This document shows positions 53,919 through 62,396 of a stretch of 64,000 bases of DNA, one piece after another. The translations under genes and the position numbers were made by a program. This DNA is from Rhodococcus maanshanensis NBRC 100610 (lineage in GTDB: Bacteria > Actinomycetota > Actinomycetes > Mycobacteriales > Mycobacteriaceae): assembly GCF_001894865.1 (NCBI RefSeq), contig NZ_BCXA01000013.1:1-64000 (forward strand). Reading direction: 5' to 3'. The notes under the pieces were generated by a model that did no database searches, had not been told where the DNA came from, and was given only the letters and a program-made list of their open reading frames with translations. Each line of letters opens with the position of its first letter. Position 1 is the first letter of the stretch.

Positions 53919-54595
53919 CCGCCGGTTCCGGCGCCGGAGTGCAGGTTCTTCGCGGTGGGTGAGGTCGGCACCTGCTTGGCATCCGGGTAGGTGCGCAGGA
54001 CCCGGTCGGCGGTGCCGGAGGTGGTCACGGTGAACCAGTAGTGCTCGTTCTTGTAGTGGTGCTGGCGGTGGTTGAGCCAGATCGCATGGTAGACACGGGA
54101 CTTCGGGCGGTAGTCGCTGTGGATCAGGTAGTGCGTCCACTCGTACACGAGTCCGATCGCACCGATCACGGTGAGGAAGGTCAGGGCGAGGCCCGGTCGC
54201 GGGAAGGCGAGTGCCGCCAGCACGGCCAGCGTCGGGATCAGCCAGACCAGGGTCTGCCAGGGGATGAAGATCAGTGGCACGTCGCGCGGGTCCGCATGGT
54301 GCTCGCGATGGCTCCTGGCGAGCAGGGAGTCGAGCGTAAGGCCCGCGACGGTCTTCGGTCGCCAGTGCAGGATGCAGACGTGGATGGTCCACTCGACGAA
54401 CGGGAACGCGGCAAGCATGACGACCGGCAGCACGGCGTCGCTCAGTTGCCAGTCGCCGACCACGAGGCGGCCGCCCAGGGCGGCCACCAGGATCGCCGAG
54501 ATCATCCAGGGGGAGGGGTGTCGCCAGAATTCCGTTGCGGCGGTGCGTAGATCGACGGGCTTCCTGCCGCGCGCGGGTCGTGTGGCCGTACTCAT
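53915..54595 (-). CDS. Fatty acid hydroxylase/sterol desaturase superfamily membrane protein
   Basis: The 226-aa protein has four or so membrane segments and histidine clusters expected of the diiron hydroxylase superfamily: ARSHREHHADP, VYEWTHYLIHSDY and LNHRQHHYKNEHYWF. It would hydroxylate or desaturate a lipid at the membrane. Its start overlaps the stop of the GntR gene (TGATG-like junction). It is therefore in the regulator's own operon and probably its main target. Confidence 0.82.
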   Translation of the reverse strand: MSTATRPARGRKPVDLRTAATEFWRHPSPWMISAILVAALGGRLVVGDWQLSDAVLPVVMLAAFPFVEWTIHVCILHWRPKTVAGLTLDSLLARSHREHHADPRDVPLIFIPWQTLVWLIPTLAVLAALAFPRPGLALTFLTVIGAIGLVYEWTHYLIHSDYRPKSRVYHAIWLNHRQHHYKNEHYWFTVTTSGTADRVLRTYPDAKQVPTSPTAKNLHSGAGTGG

Positions 54596-55314
54596 CTCGT
54601 TCCCTCCAGGCTGTCGATGATGGTGCTGATCGCGGTGGTGCCCAGTTCCAGGAGCTCGACGGCCAGGCGCTCCGCGGCCTCCTCGTCCCGCGCGGCGATG
54701 GCGTCGGTGAGGTGGATGTACGCATCCGTTTGGCCCACTTCGGCTTTCATCACCTCGCCGAGGGCGGCCATGGTGGGTTCGTAGGCCTGGCGCAGGCTGT
54801 TGAAGATCAGGCGGAAGGCGATGGAGTCGGCGCCGTCTACGACGCATTCCCAGAAGGCCAGTGCGTGCCGCTGCATCGCGACGGGGTCGGCGTCCGTGTC
54901 GAGTGCGTGCACCGCATCCCGCATCTGTGCGACGAGTTCGGCCCCCGACCGGGCGGCCGCCAACCGGGCGACCTGGGCGCCGATCATGGTGCGGGCCTCG
55001 AGGACGCTGCGCACCACGGCCCAGTCGGGCTGCCCGTCACGGATGAGGAGCCTCGGCAGCAGTTCGGGGCCGCCGTGGCGCCGGAAGTCCCTGACCGAGG
55101 TCGAATCTCCCTGCCGCACCTCGACGAGGCCGGAGTGGGCCAGCTTCTGCAGCGCCTCCCGGACTGCGGGCCGCGAGACCCCGAGCGCCTCCGCGAGGTG
55201 GCGCTCGCTCGGTAGCGAATCGCCCACGGCGAGCTCGCCGCCGAGGACGCGGGCGGTGATCTGTTCGAACACGGCTCCTGACGCGGACTGCCGCACGATC
55301 GGCTCGAAGGTCAT
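54592..55314 (-). CDS. GntR-family regulator, FadR subfamily
   Basis: From the ATG at 55314 the protein has 240 residues. The winged helix-turn-helix is GDSLPSERHLAEALGVSRPAVREALQKLA (two joined motifs, residues about 30-60), followed by an all-helical FCD domain. FCD regulators bind carboxylic acids or acyl-CoAs. A matching TGGT-N3-ACCA operator lies 38-48 bases upstream. It precedes a membrane hydroxylase gene and diverges from an SDR gene, so it may control both. Confidence 0.86.
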   Translation of the reverse strand: MTFEPIVRQSASGAVFEQITARVLGGELAVGDSLPSERHLAEALGVSRPAVREALQKLAHSGLVEVRQGDSTSVRDFRRHGGPELLPRLLIRDGQPDWAVVRSVLEARTMIGAQVARLAAARSGAELVAQMRDAVHALDTDADPVAMQRHALAFWECVVDGADSIAFRLIFNSLRQAYEPTMAALGEVMKAEVGQTDAYIHLTDAIAARDEEAAERLAVELLELGTTAISTIIDSLEGTR

Positions 55315-55351
55315 GTGACCGACGCTAGGCCGTAATTGGTCAGTGGTCAAG

Positions 55352-55362
55352 TGGTAAGACCA
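55352..55362. promoter_or_regulatory. FadR-subfamily GntR operator
   Basis: TGGTAAGACCA matches the TNGTNNNACNA consensus of FadR-type GntR regulators exactly, with perfect 4-3-4 symmetry. It lies in the 139-base divergent region, 38-48 bases upstream of the gntR ATG. A TGGTC word at 55345 may extend the site. Confidence 0.65.
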
Positions 55363-55415
55363 GTTACCAATCGCCGGCGTCCCGGGCCTCGCGGTGGTCT
55401 CGCCGATGCCCTAAA

Positions 55416-55431
55416 CTAAGCGCTCGCTTAG
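55416..55431. promoter_or_regulatory. CTAAGC-N4-GCTTAG operator upstream of the SDR
   Basis: CTAAGC and GCTTAG are perfect arms around GCTC, 22-37 bases before the SDR start. The design is typical of TetR-type operators in actinobacteria. No TetR gene is adjacent, so an unlinked regulator is expected. Confidence 0.55.
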
Positions 55432-55453
55432 AATCACTCAGAAGGAGAACGTG

Positions 55454-56215
55454 ATGGGGATCCTGGACAGGTTCAGGCTGGACAACAAGGTCGTCGTCGT
55501 GACCGGGGCCTCGTCGGGATTGGGTGTGGCCTTCGCGGTCGCCTGCGCGGAGGCAGGCGCCGACGTCGTGCTCGCGGCCCGTCGTGTCGACAAGCTCGAG
55601 CAGACGGCCGAGCTGGTGCGCAACACCGGCCGGGAGGCGCTGTGTGTGTCGACCGATGTCGCCGATCCGGATCAGGCCCAGCACATGATCGATGCCGCCA
55701 TGGAGCGCTTCGGTCGGGTGGACGTGCTGGTGAACAACGCCGGGATCGGTACGGCGCACCCCGCGACGCGGGAGACCCCGGAGCAGTTCCGGCAGGTGAT
55801 CGACATCAACCTCAACGGCGCCTACTGGGCGGCGCAGGCCTGTGGCCGGGTGATGACGCCGGGTTCGGCCATCATCAACATCTCCAGCGTCCTCGGCCTG
55901 ACCACCGCGGGGTTGCCGCAGGCCGCGTACGCCGCGAGCAAGGCGGGGCTGATCGGACTGACCCGCGACCTGGCCCAGCAGTGGGGCACCAGAAGGGGCA
56001 TCCGGGTGAACGCGATCGCGCCCGGCTTCTTCAAGTCGGAGATGACCGATTCCTACCAGGACGGCTACCTCGACAGCATGGGGCCGCGGTTGGTCCTCGG
56101 CCGGATCGGTGACCCGGAGGAGCTCGCCGCCACCCTCGTCTGGCTCGCCTCGGACGCGGCCGCCTATGTCACCGGGCAGACCATCCCGGTCGACGGCGGA
56201 CTCACGATCACCTGA
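55454..56215 (+). CDS. Short-chain dehydrogenase/reductase (FabG-like)
   Basis: This 253-aa classical SDR has VVTGASSGLGVAFAVACA, VLVNNAGIGTAHP, INISSVLGLTTAG and the catalytic AAYAASKAGLIGLTRDLAQQ. It ends VTGQTIPVDGGLTIT. The ATG has AAGGAG 6 bases upstream. Two different palindromes precede it (a GntR-type and a TetR-type site), so it may answer to two signals. The substrate is not known. Confidence 0.87.
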   Translation: MGILDRFRLDNKVVVVTGASSGLGVAFAVACAEAGADVVLAARRVDKLEQTAELVRNTGREALCVSTDVADPDQAQHMIDAAMERFGRVDVLVNNAGIGTAHPATRETPEQFRQVIDINLNGAYWAAQACGRVMTPGSAIINISSVLGLTTAGLPQAAYAASKAGLIGLTRDLAQQWGTRRGIRVNAIAPGFFKSEMTDSYQDGYLDSMGPRLVLGRIGDPEELAATLVWLASDAAAYVTGQTIPVDGGLTIT

Positions 56216-56249
56216 TCGGGCCGCGGCGCGGTGCCCGGGTCACACCGCA

Positions 56250-57317
56250 TCACCGCTGCGGAACGGTGTCGCGCAGGCCGTCGTGTGTCGTCTCGGTCCG
56301 CACCCGGCCGTCGTGACCGAGCTCGACGCGTCCGACGTGCGCGCCGTCCTCGGACAGGATGGTGGCCGCGGTCGCGCGCCCCTCGGGCAGGATGCGGGCG
56401 GTCACCGTCCCGCCCGTGGCCTCGTCCATGACGTCGATCACCGTGGAGTGCAGTTGCGACACCAGGGCTTCCGGTCCGTCGCGCAGTCCGCCGTCGTCGA
56501 GGAGGATCACCTTGGCCCCGCGCCTCCTGGCCGATTCCACGGCGCGGCTGACACCCTCGTCGGCCGCGAGCACCGGGGCGCGGAGGGTGTCGCGCAACCG
56601 CTCTTCCACGAGTCCGCATTCGACCCGGGACCCGGCGTCGAACTCGCCCCCGGTGGCGGACCGCTCGAGGAGCGGCCGGGCCAGCAGGTCCAACCGGGTG
56701 AGCTGGGTATCGCGTTCGCGCAGCACGGCCTGGGTCGTCGCCTCGTCCGCGGCCCGCTCGGACTCCTGCTCGCGTAGCCTGAACACCGCGTACCCGATGG
56801 GCCGGACGGTGACGGCGAAGATCACCGACATCAGCACCGGCGCCAGGTTCAGAGACTCCAGCCGGATCCCGGTGGCCCAGCCCTGACCGGTCGCCTCGCT
56901 CCAGATCCCGCAGGTGAGGACCATCAGGACCGCGCCGGCGCATGCGTGAAAAGCCCTGCCGCGCACCGACATATACGTGAGCACCGCGGTCACCGCGCGC
57001 AATTGCCAGGTGTCGTCGATGGTCCAGCCAGGCACCGGCAGCTGCCACAGCACCAGCGCGCACGCGATCGGTCCGACGGCGGTCAGGGCCAGGGTGTGAG
57101 CCCTCGGCAGGGGGTCGCCGGGAACCGCGATGATCACCACCGCCGCGGCCGTCAGCAGGGCGGCCGCCAACACGATGGGCCACACGCGCCGCACCCCGTC
57201 GAGGTCGGTGAGCGCACGCAGGGTGAAGCTCAGGCAGAACAGCGCGACGACCACCCGCGCGGCCGGGCGGTCCATGCCGAGCAGCTCGCGCACGTCGCGC
57301 GACGGGGTGCCGGTCAT
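56250..57317 (-). CDS. Membrane partner protein of histidine kinase, copy 2
   Basis: The 355-aa protein begins with DVRELLG, followed by about six membrane segments, a helical linker (ERDTQLTRLDLLARPLLERS), and a cytoplasmic C-terminal domain with VILLDDGGL and TVTARILPEGRATAATIL. It has neither a phospho-accepting His nor the N, G or F boxes of kinases. It is paralogous along its length to the protein at 58956: DVRELLG, the TVRP segment, the linker and the LLDD motif are all shared. The start overlaps the kinase stop by 4 bases. I do not recognise a named family; a signalling partner or degenerate kinase is inferred. Confidence 0.75.
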   Translation of the reverse strand: MTGTPSRDVRELLGMDRPAARVVVALFCLSFTLRALTDLDGVRRVWPIVLAAALLTAAAVVIIAVPGDPLPRAHTLALTAVGPIACALVLWQLPVPGWTIDDTWQLRAVTAVLTYMSVRGRAFHACAGAVLMVLTCGIWSEATGQGWATGIRLESLNLAPVLMSVIFAVTVRPIGYAVFRLREQESERAADEATTQAVLRERDTQLTRLDLLARPLLERSATGGEFDAGSRVECGLVEERLRDTLRAPVLAADEGVSRAVESARRRGAKVILLDDGGLRDGPEALVSQLHSTVIDVMDEATGGTVTARILPEGRATAATILSEDGAHVGRVELGHDGRVRTETTHDGLRDTVPQR

Positions 57318-58495
57318 GCCGCCGCCCACCGCAGTGTCACCTGGGTGCCGCGCTCGGGGGCCGACCGGATCTCCGAGCTGCAGCCGGCGACCGCGGCCAT
57401 CCGCGCCCGGATGCTCACGCCGATCCCCAGGCGGTACGGCGGGACACGGTCCGGGTCGAAGCCGCGCCCGTTGTCGGCGACCATCACCCGCAGGCCCGGC
57501 GCGGCCACGTCGACGACCACCAACCGGTCGGCGGCGCGATCCGGATGGTCGGCGTGCCGCAAGCTGTTCCGCAGCGCCTCGGCCGCGGCGGTGGCGATCG
57601 CGCGGACCGCCTCCCTCGGGACGATCAGGGACGCGATCCGGACCTCGACGTCGATGGGGATTCCCCCGTCGACGTCGACGAGGGCGGTGCGGATCATCGC
57701 GACCGCCGCGTCGATCTCGAGGTCCTCGGTGGCGGCGTCGCTGGTCCGTAGCCGATCGAGTTCGTGCAGCGCTATGCCGGACTGTTCGCTGAGGTGCTCG
57801 GTGTTCCCGTGCCGGGAGATGCCGAGCAGTGTCGACATGACCCGGTCGTGGATGAGCGCGTCGAACCGCTTGCGCTCCACGTCCGTTGCCGCGATCGCGG
57901 CGGTCGCGGCGGACTGACGTCGCGCGGTGACGACGGCGCGGTCGAGGGTGCGACCGGTCTCCACCGCGGTGATCGTCGCGAGGACGAAAAGGCTGCAGAA
58001 CATCACGAGATTGAAGGTGTCCAGCAGCAGCGAACCCGTAGGAGCCTCCCGGGAGACGTGACGGAGTTCCTCCGCCAGGCAGGCGCTGACCACGAGGTAG
58101 AGCACGCTCGGCGCCGGACGCCAGCCGAGGGCCGCGGCCATGGTCACCAGGCCGGGGAAGGTCGACAGCCATACGTCGCGGGTCGGCGAGAGCGAGCCCT
58201 GCAACGCAACCAGCCAGCCGAGCCCGGCGACCAGGTAGGTGCCCGCGGCGAGCGCACCCATTCGGTGGATCCACCGCAGGTCCGGGGCGAAGCTGGCCGG
58301 CCACAGGGCGAGCAGCGGACCGAAGACGATCGTCACGGCGAGCGGCGTCCACCACGGCGCGAGCACCCGGGACTGGGCGACGATCGAGGGGATGAGCAGC
58401 ACACCGAAGAACAGTGCGCCCGCGCTGAGGAAGCGGGCGAAACTCCGGATGATCCTGGCCTCGGCACTGTCGATCGAGCTGCCGTGCACCGTCAT
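57314..58495 (-). CDS. Sensor histidine kinase (DesK/NarX-like), copy 2
   Basis: The 393-aa protein has about six N-terminal membrane segments and a dimerisation helix with RKRFDALIHDRVMSTLLG (probable phospho-His). Its ATPase domain has an intact N-box (AEALRNSLRHAD) and G-box (VADNGRGFDPD). It is paralogous to the kinase at 59993. The HTH-only regulator gene lies 25 bases upstream and the partner protein follows with overlap. As that regulator has no receiver domain, the phosphate may go to the response regulator of copy 1 (inference). Confidence 0.83.
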   Translation of the reverse strand: MTVHGSSIDSAEARIIRSFARFLSAGALFFGVLLIPSIVAQSRVLAPWWTPLAVTIVFGPLLALWPASFAPDLRWIHRMGALAAGTYLVAGLGWLVALQGSLSPTRDVWLSTFPGLVTMAAALGWRPAPSVLYLVVSACLAEELRHVSREAPTGSLLLDTFNLVMFCSLFVLATITAVETGRTLDRAVVTARRQSAATAAIAATDVERKRFDALIHDRVMSTLLGISRHGNTEHLSEQSGIALHELDRLRTSDAATEDLEIDAAVAMIRTALVDVDGGIPIDVEVRIASLIVPREAVRAIATAAAEALRNSLRHADHPDRAADRLVVVDVAAPGLRVMVADNGRGFDPDRVPPYRLGIGVSIRARMAAVAGCSSEIRSAPERGTQVTLRWAAA

Positions 58496-58520
58496 TCGCG
58501 TGGTTCCCGCCGTGGCGGCA

Positions 58521-58820
58521 TCACAGTTCGTCGAGCGAGATCAACTCGTCCTGCACGGCGCGGGCGACGAGCGCGGCCTTGGTCGGAGCGGACCGACCGA
58601 CCTGGTTGTACTTGGCACGGATGCGGGCGAGATGGGTGTTGACGGTGCCGACGGACAGGTACAGGTCGGCGGCGACGGTGTTCTTGGAGTCGCACTGCAG
58701 CCACCGGAGCAGTACCTCGACCTCGCGCGGCGACAGCGCCGGGCGGCGCAGGGTGCGCGGTTCCTGTCGCGCCGCAGGGGCATGCGCATGGTGGTGCTGT
58801 TCCTCGACTGCGGCTCTCAT
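58521..58820 (-). CDS. LuxR-type DNA-binding protein without receiver domain
   Basis: The 99-aa protein consists of a short N-terminal tail rich in His and a LuxR helix-turn-helix (LSPREVEVLLRWLQCDSKNT, LSVGTVNTHLARIRAKYNQV). The recognition region and the segment GRSAPTKAALVARAVQDE are clearly homologous to the C-terminus of the full response regulator at 61177. It looks like a response regulator that has lost its receiver. The absence of nearby receiver-like codons argues against a recent frameshift. It could act as a constitutive or competing DNA-binding protein. Confidence 0.8.
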   Translation of the reverse strand: MRAAVEEQHHHAHAPAARQEPRTLRRPALSPREVEVLLRWLQCDSKNTVAADLYLSVGTVNTHLARIRAKYNQVGRSAPTKAALVARAVQDELISLDEL

Positions 58821-58912
58821 GTCACGACCCCCGGACGTACGCGGCTGGCCGAGGGCCCGACCCCTCGTAGCGGGCCCTCCTTGCGGATCGAGGCTATGGG
58901 GTGCGACGTGAT

Positions 58913-58927
58913 CTGCCGAGACGGCAG
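58913..58927. terminator. Short hairpin between the two signalling units
   Basis: CTGCCG and CGGCAG pair around AGA in the 135-base gap between the partner gene of copy 1 and the HTH-only gene of copy 2. It may partly terminate copy 1 transcription. The rest of the gap must hold any separate promoter of copy 2. Confidence 0.35.
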
Positions 58928-58955
58928 TTTCCTGCCCGTGAAACGAGGGGCACGG

Positions 58956-59996
58956 TTAGCTGAGCGAAGCTTCGGCCCCCGCGGGGTGGCCGTCGTGGTC
59001 GAACTCGGTGCGTCGAACCAGGTCGGCGCTGCTGGCGAGCATCGTTGCCATCGTCGAACGACCGGGCGGCAGCACGCGCACCGTGACCGCCCCGTCGGTG
59101 GCCGCGGCGAGCTCGGCCGCCACCGTGCCGAGGAACCGGTCGGGCGCTCCGCCCGCGTCGTCGACCGCACGGTCGTCGAGCAGGACGACCTCGACGCCCC
59201 TGCCCCGGGCGGCCCGTGCGGCGGCGGCCACGACGGGTCCGGAAAGGCCAGGGGCGCGCAGAATGTCGCGCAGGTGCGCCTCGAGCAGCCGGCAGGCGAT
59301 CCGCTCGTCCTCGTCGAGGTCGCCGCCGGTGGCGATCCGGTCGAGCAGGGGCCTGGCCAGCTCGTCGAGACGCCGTAGCTGCCGGTCGCGTTCGTCGAGC
59401 ACCGCGGAGTCGGCGGCCTCGGCGGCGATGCGCCGGACGGTCTGCTCACGGAGCGCGAAGATCTCCTTCGCTGACGGGCGGACCGTATAGGCGACGAAGG
59501 TGGCCATCAGCAGTGGCGCCATGTTGATCGCCGACATGCCGAGGCCGTAGCCGGCGCCCTGCCCGGTGCGCATCGCCCACAGCACACAGCTGCCGAGCAT
59601 CGCTGCCATGCCGAGCCAGCCGAGCGCGATCCGACCGCGCACGCACATGTAGGCCAGGATCGCGGTTCCCGCGCCGAGCGGCCAGGTCTGCAGCAATCCG
59701 TCGACCGGGACGGGAACCACGGACAACACCAGGTTGAGCGCGATCGGACCGGCGAGTGCCAGTACCACCGCCGGGCGGAACGGCAACGGGTCTCCCGCGA
59801 TCCGGACGAGGGTGATCGCCCCTGCGCTGACGACGAGCCAGGCCGCCAGCTCCGCCCACACCGCACCTGGTCCCGGGCTCGAGCTGAGGGAGACCAGCAG
59901 GAAGGTCAGCACATAGGCGGCGACGAGCGCTTTCGCCCCGCGCGTGTGCAGCCCGAGCAGCTCGCGGACGTCCCTTGTTCCGCCCGCGTCGGTCAC
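58956..59996 (-). CDS. Membrane partner protein of histidine kinase, copy 1
   Basis: This 346-aa paralogue of the protein at 56250 has the same order: DVRELLG at the N-terminus, about six membrane segments, TVRPSAKEIFALREQ, a helical linker (ERDRQLRRLDELARPLLDRI) and a C-terminal domain with VVLLDDRAVDD and VRVLPPGRSTMATML. No kinase ATP-binding boxes are present. The GTG start overlaps the kinase stop by 4 bases. Conservation of this gene in both units shows it is an integral part of the signalling module. Confidence 0.75.
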   Translation of the reverse strand: MTDAGGTRDVRELLGLHTRGAKALVAAYVLTFLLVSLSSSPGPGAVWAELAAWLVVSAGAITLVRIAGDPLPFRPAVVLALAGPIALNLVLSVVPVPVDGLLQTWPLGAGTAILAYMCVRGRIALGWLGMAAMLGSCVLWAMRTGQGAGYGLGMSAINMAPLLMATFVAYTVRPSAKEIFALREQTVRRIAAEAADSAVLDERDRQLRRLDELARPLLDRIATGGDLDEDERIACRLLEAHLRDILRAPGLSGPVVAAAARAARGRGVEVVLLDDRAVDDAGGAPDRFLGTVAAELAAATDGAVTVRVLPPGRSTMATMLASSADLVRRTEFDHDGHPAGAEASLS

Positions 59997-61180
59997 GACG
60001 TGCTCCAGGCCAGGTGGACCCGGGTGCCCGCCCCCGGCGCGGTCTCGATCCTGGCGAACCCGCCGTCGAGCTGACGCATCCGCCCGTGGATGCTCACGGA
60101 CACCCCGAGTCGGTGTGCGGGCACCGCGGTGGGGTCGAAGCCCCGGCCGTCGTCCGCGACCAGGACGGCGATCCCGGTTCGTGCCACCGCGACCTCCACC
60201 GAGCGGGTGGCGGTCTCGCCCGCGTGGCGCATGCTGTTGCGCAGCGCCTCGGCCAGTGCCGCGGCCAGAGCGCGGGCCGTATCGGCAGGGATGGTGAGAG
60301 TCTGTGCGCCATCCTGCCTTTCGGCCCGCAGGGCGACTCCCTCGTCCACCTCGGTCGCCGCGGCCCGGAGGAGGGAGAGGGCCTCCTCGCCGCCGAAGTG
60401 CTCCTGCGTGCCCTGGTCGTCGCGCAGGGCGTCGAGCTGGCGGAGCGTCGTGGTCGCGAGGCGGCTGACCGCGGGCGTCGCGCCCTGCCGCGACGCGGCC
60501 AGCAGGGTGGACATCACGCCGTCGTGGATGAGGGCGTCGAACCGTTCCCGTTCGACGGTGCGGGCGCGACGCGCGGCCGCGGCGGCCGCCGCGGCATGGG
60601 TTGAGTCGGTGGTGGCATCGAGGACCCGGCCGGTGCGCAGTGCCATCACGGCCGCGCCGACGAAGAGGGTGCAGAACATGATGGCAAACGCGATCTCCGG
60701 GAGCAGCAGTTCCCTTGGGGCGTCCTCGTGTGCGGCGAAGTTGACGATCTGTACGGCGACGCACCCGATCACCAAGTGCGCGAACATCAACCATGTCGGC
60801 CACGTAGAGACGACCGCGAGGCTGGCCAGACCCGGGAAGGTGGCCAACCACAGGATCTCGCCGCTCGGGAGCGGTGGGCCGTTCCAGGCCAGGGGCCAAC
60901 TGAACACAGCGAGCAGGAAGGCCATCGCCGCCACACCGGAGGCGATCCGCATCGGTCGGGTGTCGCGGCGAAACGACAGCGCACCGGGCAGCAGCCCCGA
61001 CCCGTACACGACGACCACGATCACCGGAGTCCACCAGGCATCCATCCGTGGCGCCATGGATGTCACGGCAGGCAAGAGCAGGATCAGGTAGACGGCGTAG
61101 CCGGCGCTGATCAGCCGCGCGACCAAGCGCGAGATGTGATCGGTCGACTCGCGGCGCGGACCCTCCGCCGGTGTTGTCAC
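59993..61180 (-). CDS. Sensor histidine kinase (DesK/NarX-like), copy 1
   Basis: The 395-aa protein has an N-terminal membrane region of about six segments and RERFDALIHDGVMSTLLA with the probable phospho-His. The N-box (AEALRNSMRHAG) and G-box (VADDGRGFDP) are intact, followed by LGVSVSIHGRMRQLDGG. GTG 61180 overlaps the response-regulator stop by 4 bases. It should phosphorylate the regulator at 61177. The signal is unknown; many membrane segments and only short loops suggest an envelope or membrane-borne cue. Confidence 0.85.
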   Translation of the reverse strand: MTTPAEGPRRESTDHISRLVARLISAGYAVYLILLLPAVTSMAPRMDAWWTPVIVVVVYGSGLLPGALSFRRDTRPMRIASGVAAMAFLLAVFSWPLAWNGPPLPSGEILWLATFPGLASLAVVSTWPTWLMFAHLVIGCVAVQIVNFAAHEDAPRELLLPEIAFAIMFCTLFVGAAVMALRTGRVLDATTDSTHAAAAAAAARRARTVERERFDALIHDGVMSTLLAASRQGATPAVSRLATTTLRQLDALRDDQGTQEHFGGEEALSLLRAAATEVDEGVALRAERQDGAQTLTIPADTARALAAALAEALRNSMRHAGETATRSVEVAVARTGIAVLVADDGRGFDPTAVPAHRLGVSVSIHGRMRQLDGGFARIETAPGAGTRVHLAWSTS

Positions 61181-61878
61181 TGGCGGCCGGGGTGCAGCAG
61201 CGGTGGTGGCAGCCACCCGTCCTCCACCGCCCGCTTGTACAGATCGGTCTTGGTGCGGGCGGGCCTGCCTGCCTCGGCGTACTTGGCCCGGATCCTGGCC
61301 AGGTAGTCGTTGACGGTGTGCGGGGCCAGGCCGGTCAGACTGGCGACGCGGGCGGCCTTCTCCCCAGAGGCATAGAGCGCGAGCACATCTCGTTGCCGTG
61401 GACTGAGGCCGACGTCCTGCAGGCCGGGGTCTCCGTCGATGGCGGCGGCCCATTCGGTGGTCACCACCTGCTCGCCGTTCGCGGCGGCGGTGATCGCGGC
61501 GACGACGGTCGCGGTCGGCTCCGATTTGCGCAGCACGCCGAGGACCCCGGCCTTGGCGGCGAGCCGTACCAGGTAGGGATTCTCGGCTCCCGTGAACACG
61601 AGCGTCTCGAGTCCGGCGGCCCGTAGTTGCTCCACGTTCGTCTTGGGGGACGAGCCGTCGGAGAGTCGAAGGTCGAGGATCACGAGATCCAGATCGGCGC
61701 CGACCGCGAGCAGTTCGGGCACGGTGGGTGCCGACGCGACGATGACCAGGTCCGGCTGATCGGCCAGCATGGCCTCGAGTCCCATCACGACGGATTCGTG
61801 GTCCTCGACGATGCCGACGCGTCGCGGGCCCGGTCCGGCCACTGGGAGATGGTCTGCGTTCGACGGATTCTCGGTCAA
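61177..61878 (-). CDS. NarL/LuxR-family response regulator
   Basis: From the TTG at 61878, with GAGGAG just upstream, the protein has 233 residues. The receiver domain has the acidic pair (GIVEDHESV), the phospho-Asp in DLVILDLRLSDG, the switch Thr in ETLVFTGAEN and the Lys in LRKSEP. The LuxR output domain is LSPRQRDVLALYASGEKAAR then LAPHTVNDYLARIRAKYAEA. It heads the copy 1 operon and diverges from the SipW-type export operon across 518 bases, so that operon is its most likely target. A GTG at 61908 is an alternative start. Confidence 0.87.
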   Translation of the reverse strand: MTENPSNADHLPVAGPGPRRVGIVEDHESVVMGLEAMLADQPDLVIVASAPTVPELLAVGADLDLVILDLRLSDGSSPKTNVEQLRAAGLETLVFTGAENPYLVRLAAKAGVLGVLRKSEPTATVVAAITAAANGEQVVTTEWAAAIDGDPGLQDVGLSPRQRDVLALYASGEKAARVASLTGLAPHTVNDYLARIRAKYAEAGRPARTKTDLYKRAVEDGWLPPPLLHPGRQ

Positions 61879-62009
61879 TGCGCTCCTCGCACCGGGGGTT
61901 CTCGGCACCGTGCCCAATGCGGTATCGGGCAGGCCGGGGACGACGTTAACAGCCGGCCTCGACGCTTGTGGGCCCGACCGGCATTCACCATTCCATGCGA
62001 AGTGAAATT

Positions 62010-62020
62010 ACGTTACGTAT
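62010..62020. promoter_or_regulatory. TACGT-T-ACGTA palindrome
   Basis: This perfect 5-1-5 inverted repeat lies in the A/T-richer part of the divergent region. NarL-type regulators often bind short inverted repeats of this size, so it is a candidate site for the response regulator. Confidence 0.35.
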
Positions 62021-62357
62021 TGGATTCGAGAGGCGGTATCCGCCGAATGAGGGACAACAGTTTTGGGGGCGCGTGTAACGGATACCCGCTGGTAGACGAT
62101 GGATCTGTCTCGTTCAGTGGGTTTAAGGAATGGCGTCTGGACAACTGTTCAAGATCATTTGGACGGATGACCTGAAAGCGCACAAATGCCGCGCGGCGTT
62201 GTGATAAACACATGCAATCGCGAACCGGTCACCGGGTCTGACAGGCCTCACCGGCGAACCTCTTCGCGATGTCGAGACCCTCTGAACGAGCACGGATGTC
62301 CGAAACCGAGCCCACTCGACTGGGCGCACGTAACCAGATCCGATCACAACTCTCCCT

Positions 62358-62374
62358 GACCCCCTGTGGGGGTC
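62358..62374 (+). promoter_or_regulatory. 7-bp hairpin in the probable 5' leader of the first SipW-type gene
   Basis: GACCCCC and GGGGGTC pair perfectly around TGT, 22 bases before the ATG at 62397. It may stabilise the leader or control ribosome access; no strong ribosome binding site is visible downstream of it. Confidence 0.4.
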
Positions 62375-62396
62375 CGACGAAAGCTGAGCTCTTACA

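Larger units (their letters stand above)
61879..62396. promoter_or_regulatory. Long gene-free divergent regulatory region
   Basis: These 518 bases lie between the response regulator and the first SipW-type gene. I find no convincing gene in them. The middle third is visibly richer in A/T than the surroundings (about 62000-62220), as expected for promoters. It holds a palindrome at 62010-62020 and a hairpin at 62358-62374. It probably contains both divergent promoters and the response-regulator sites. Confidence 0.6.
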
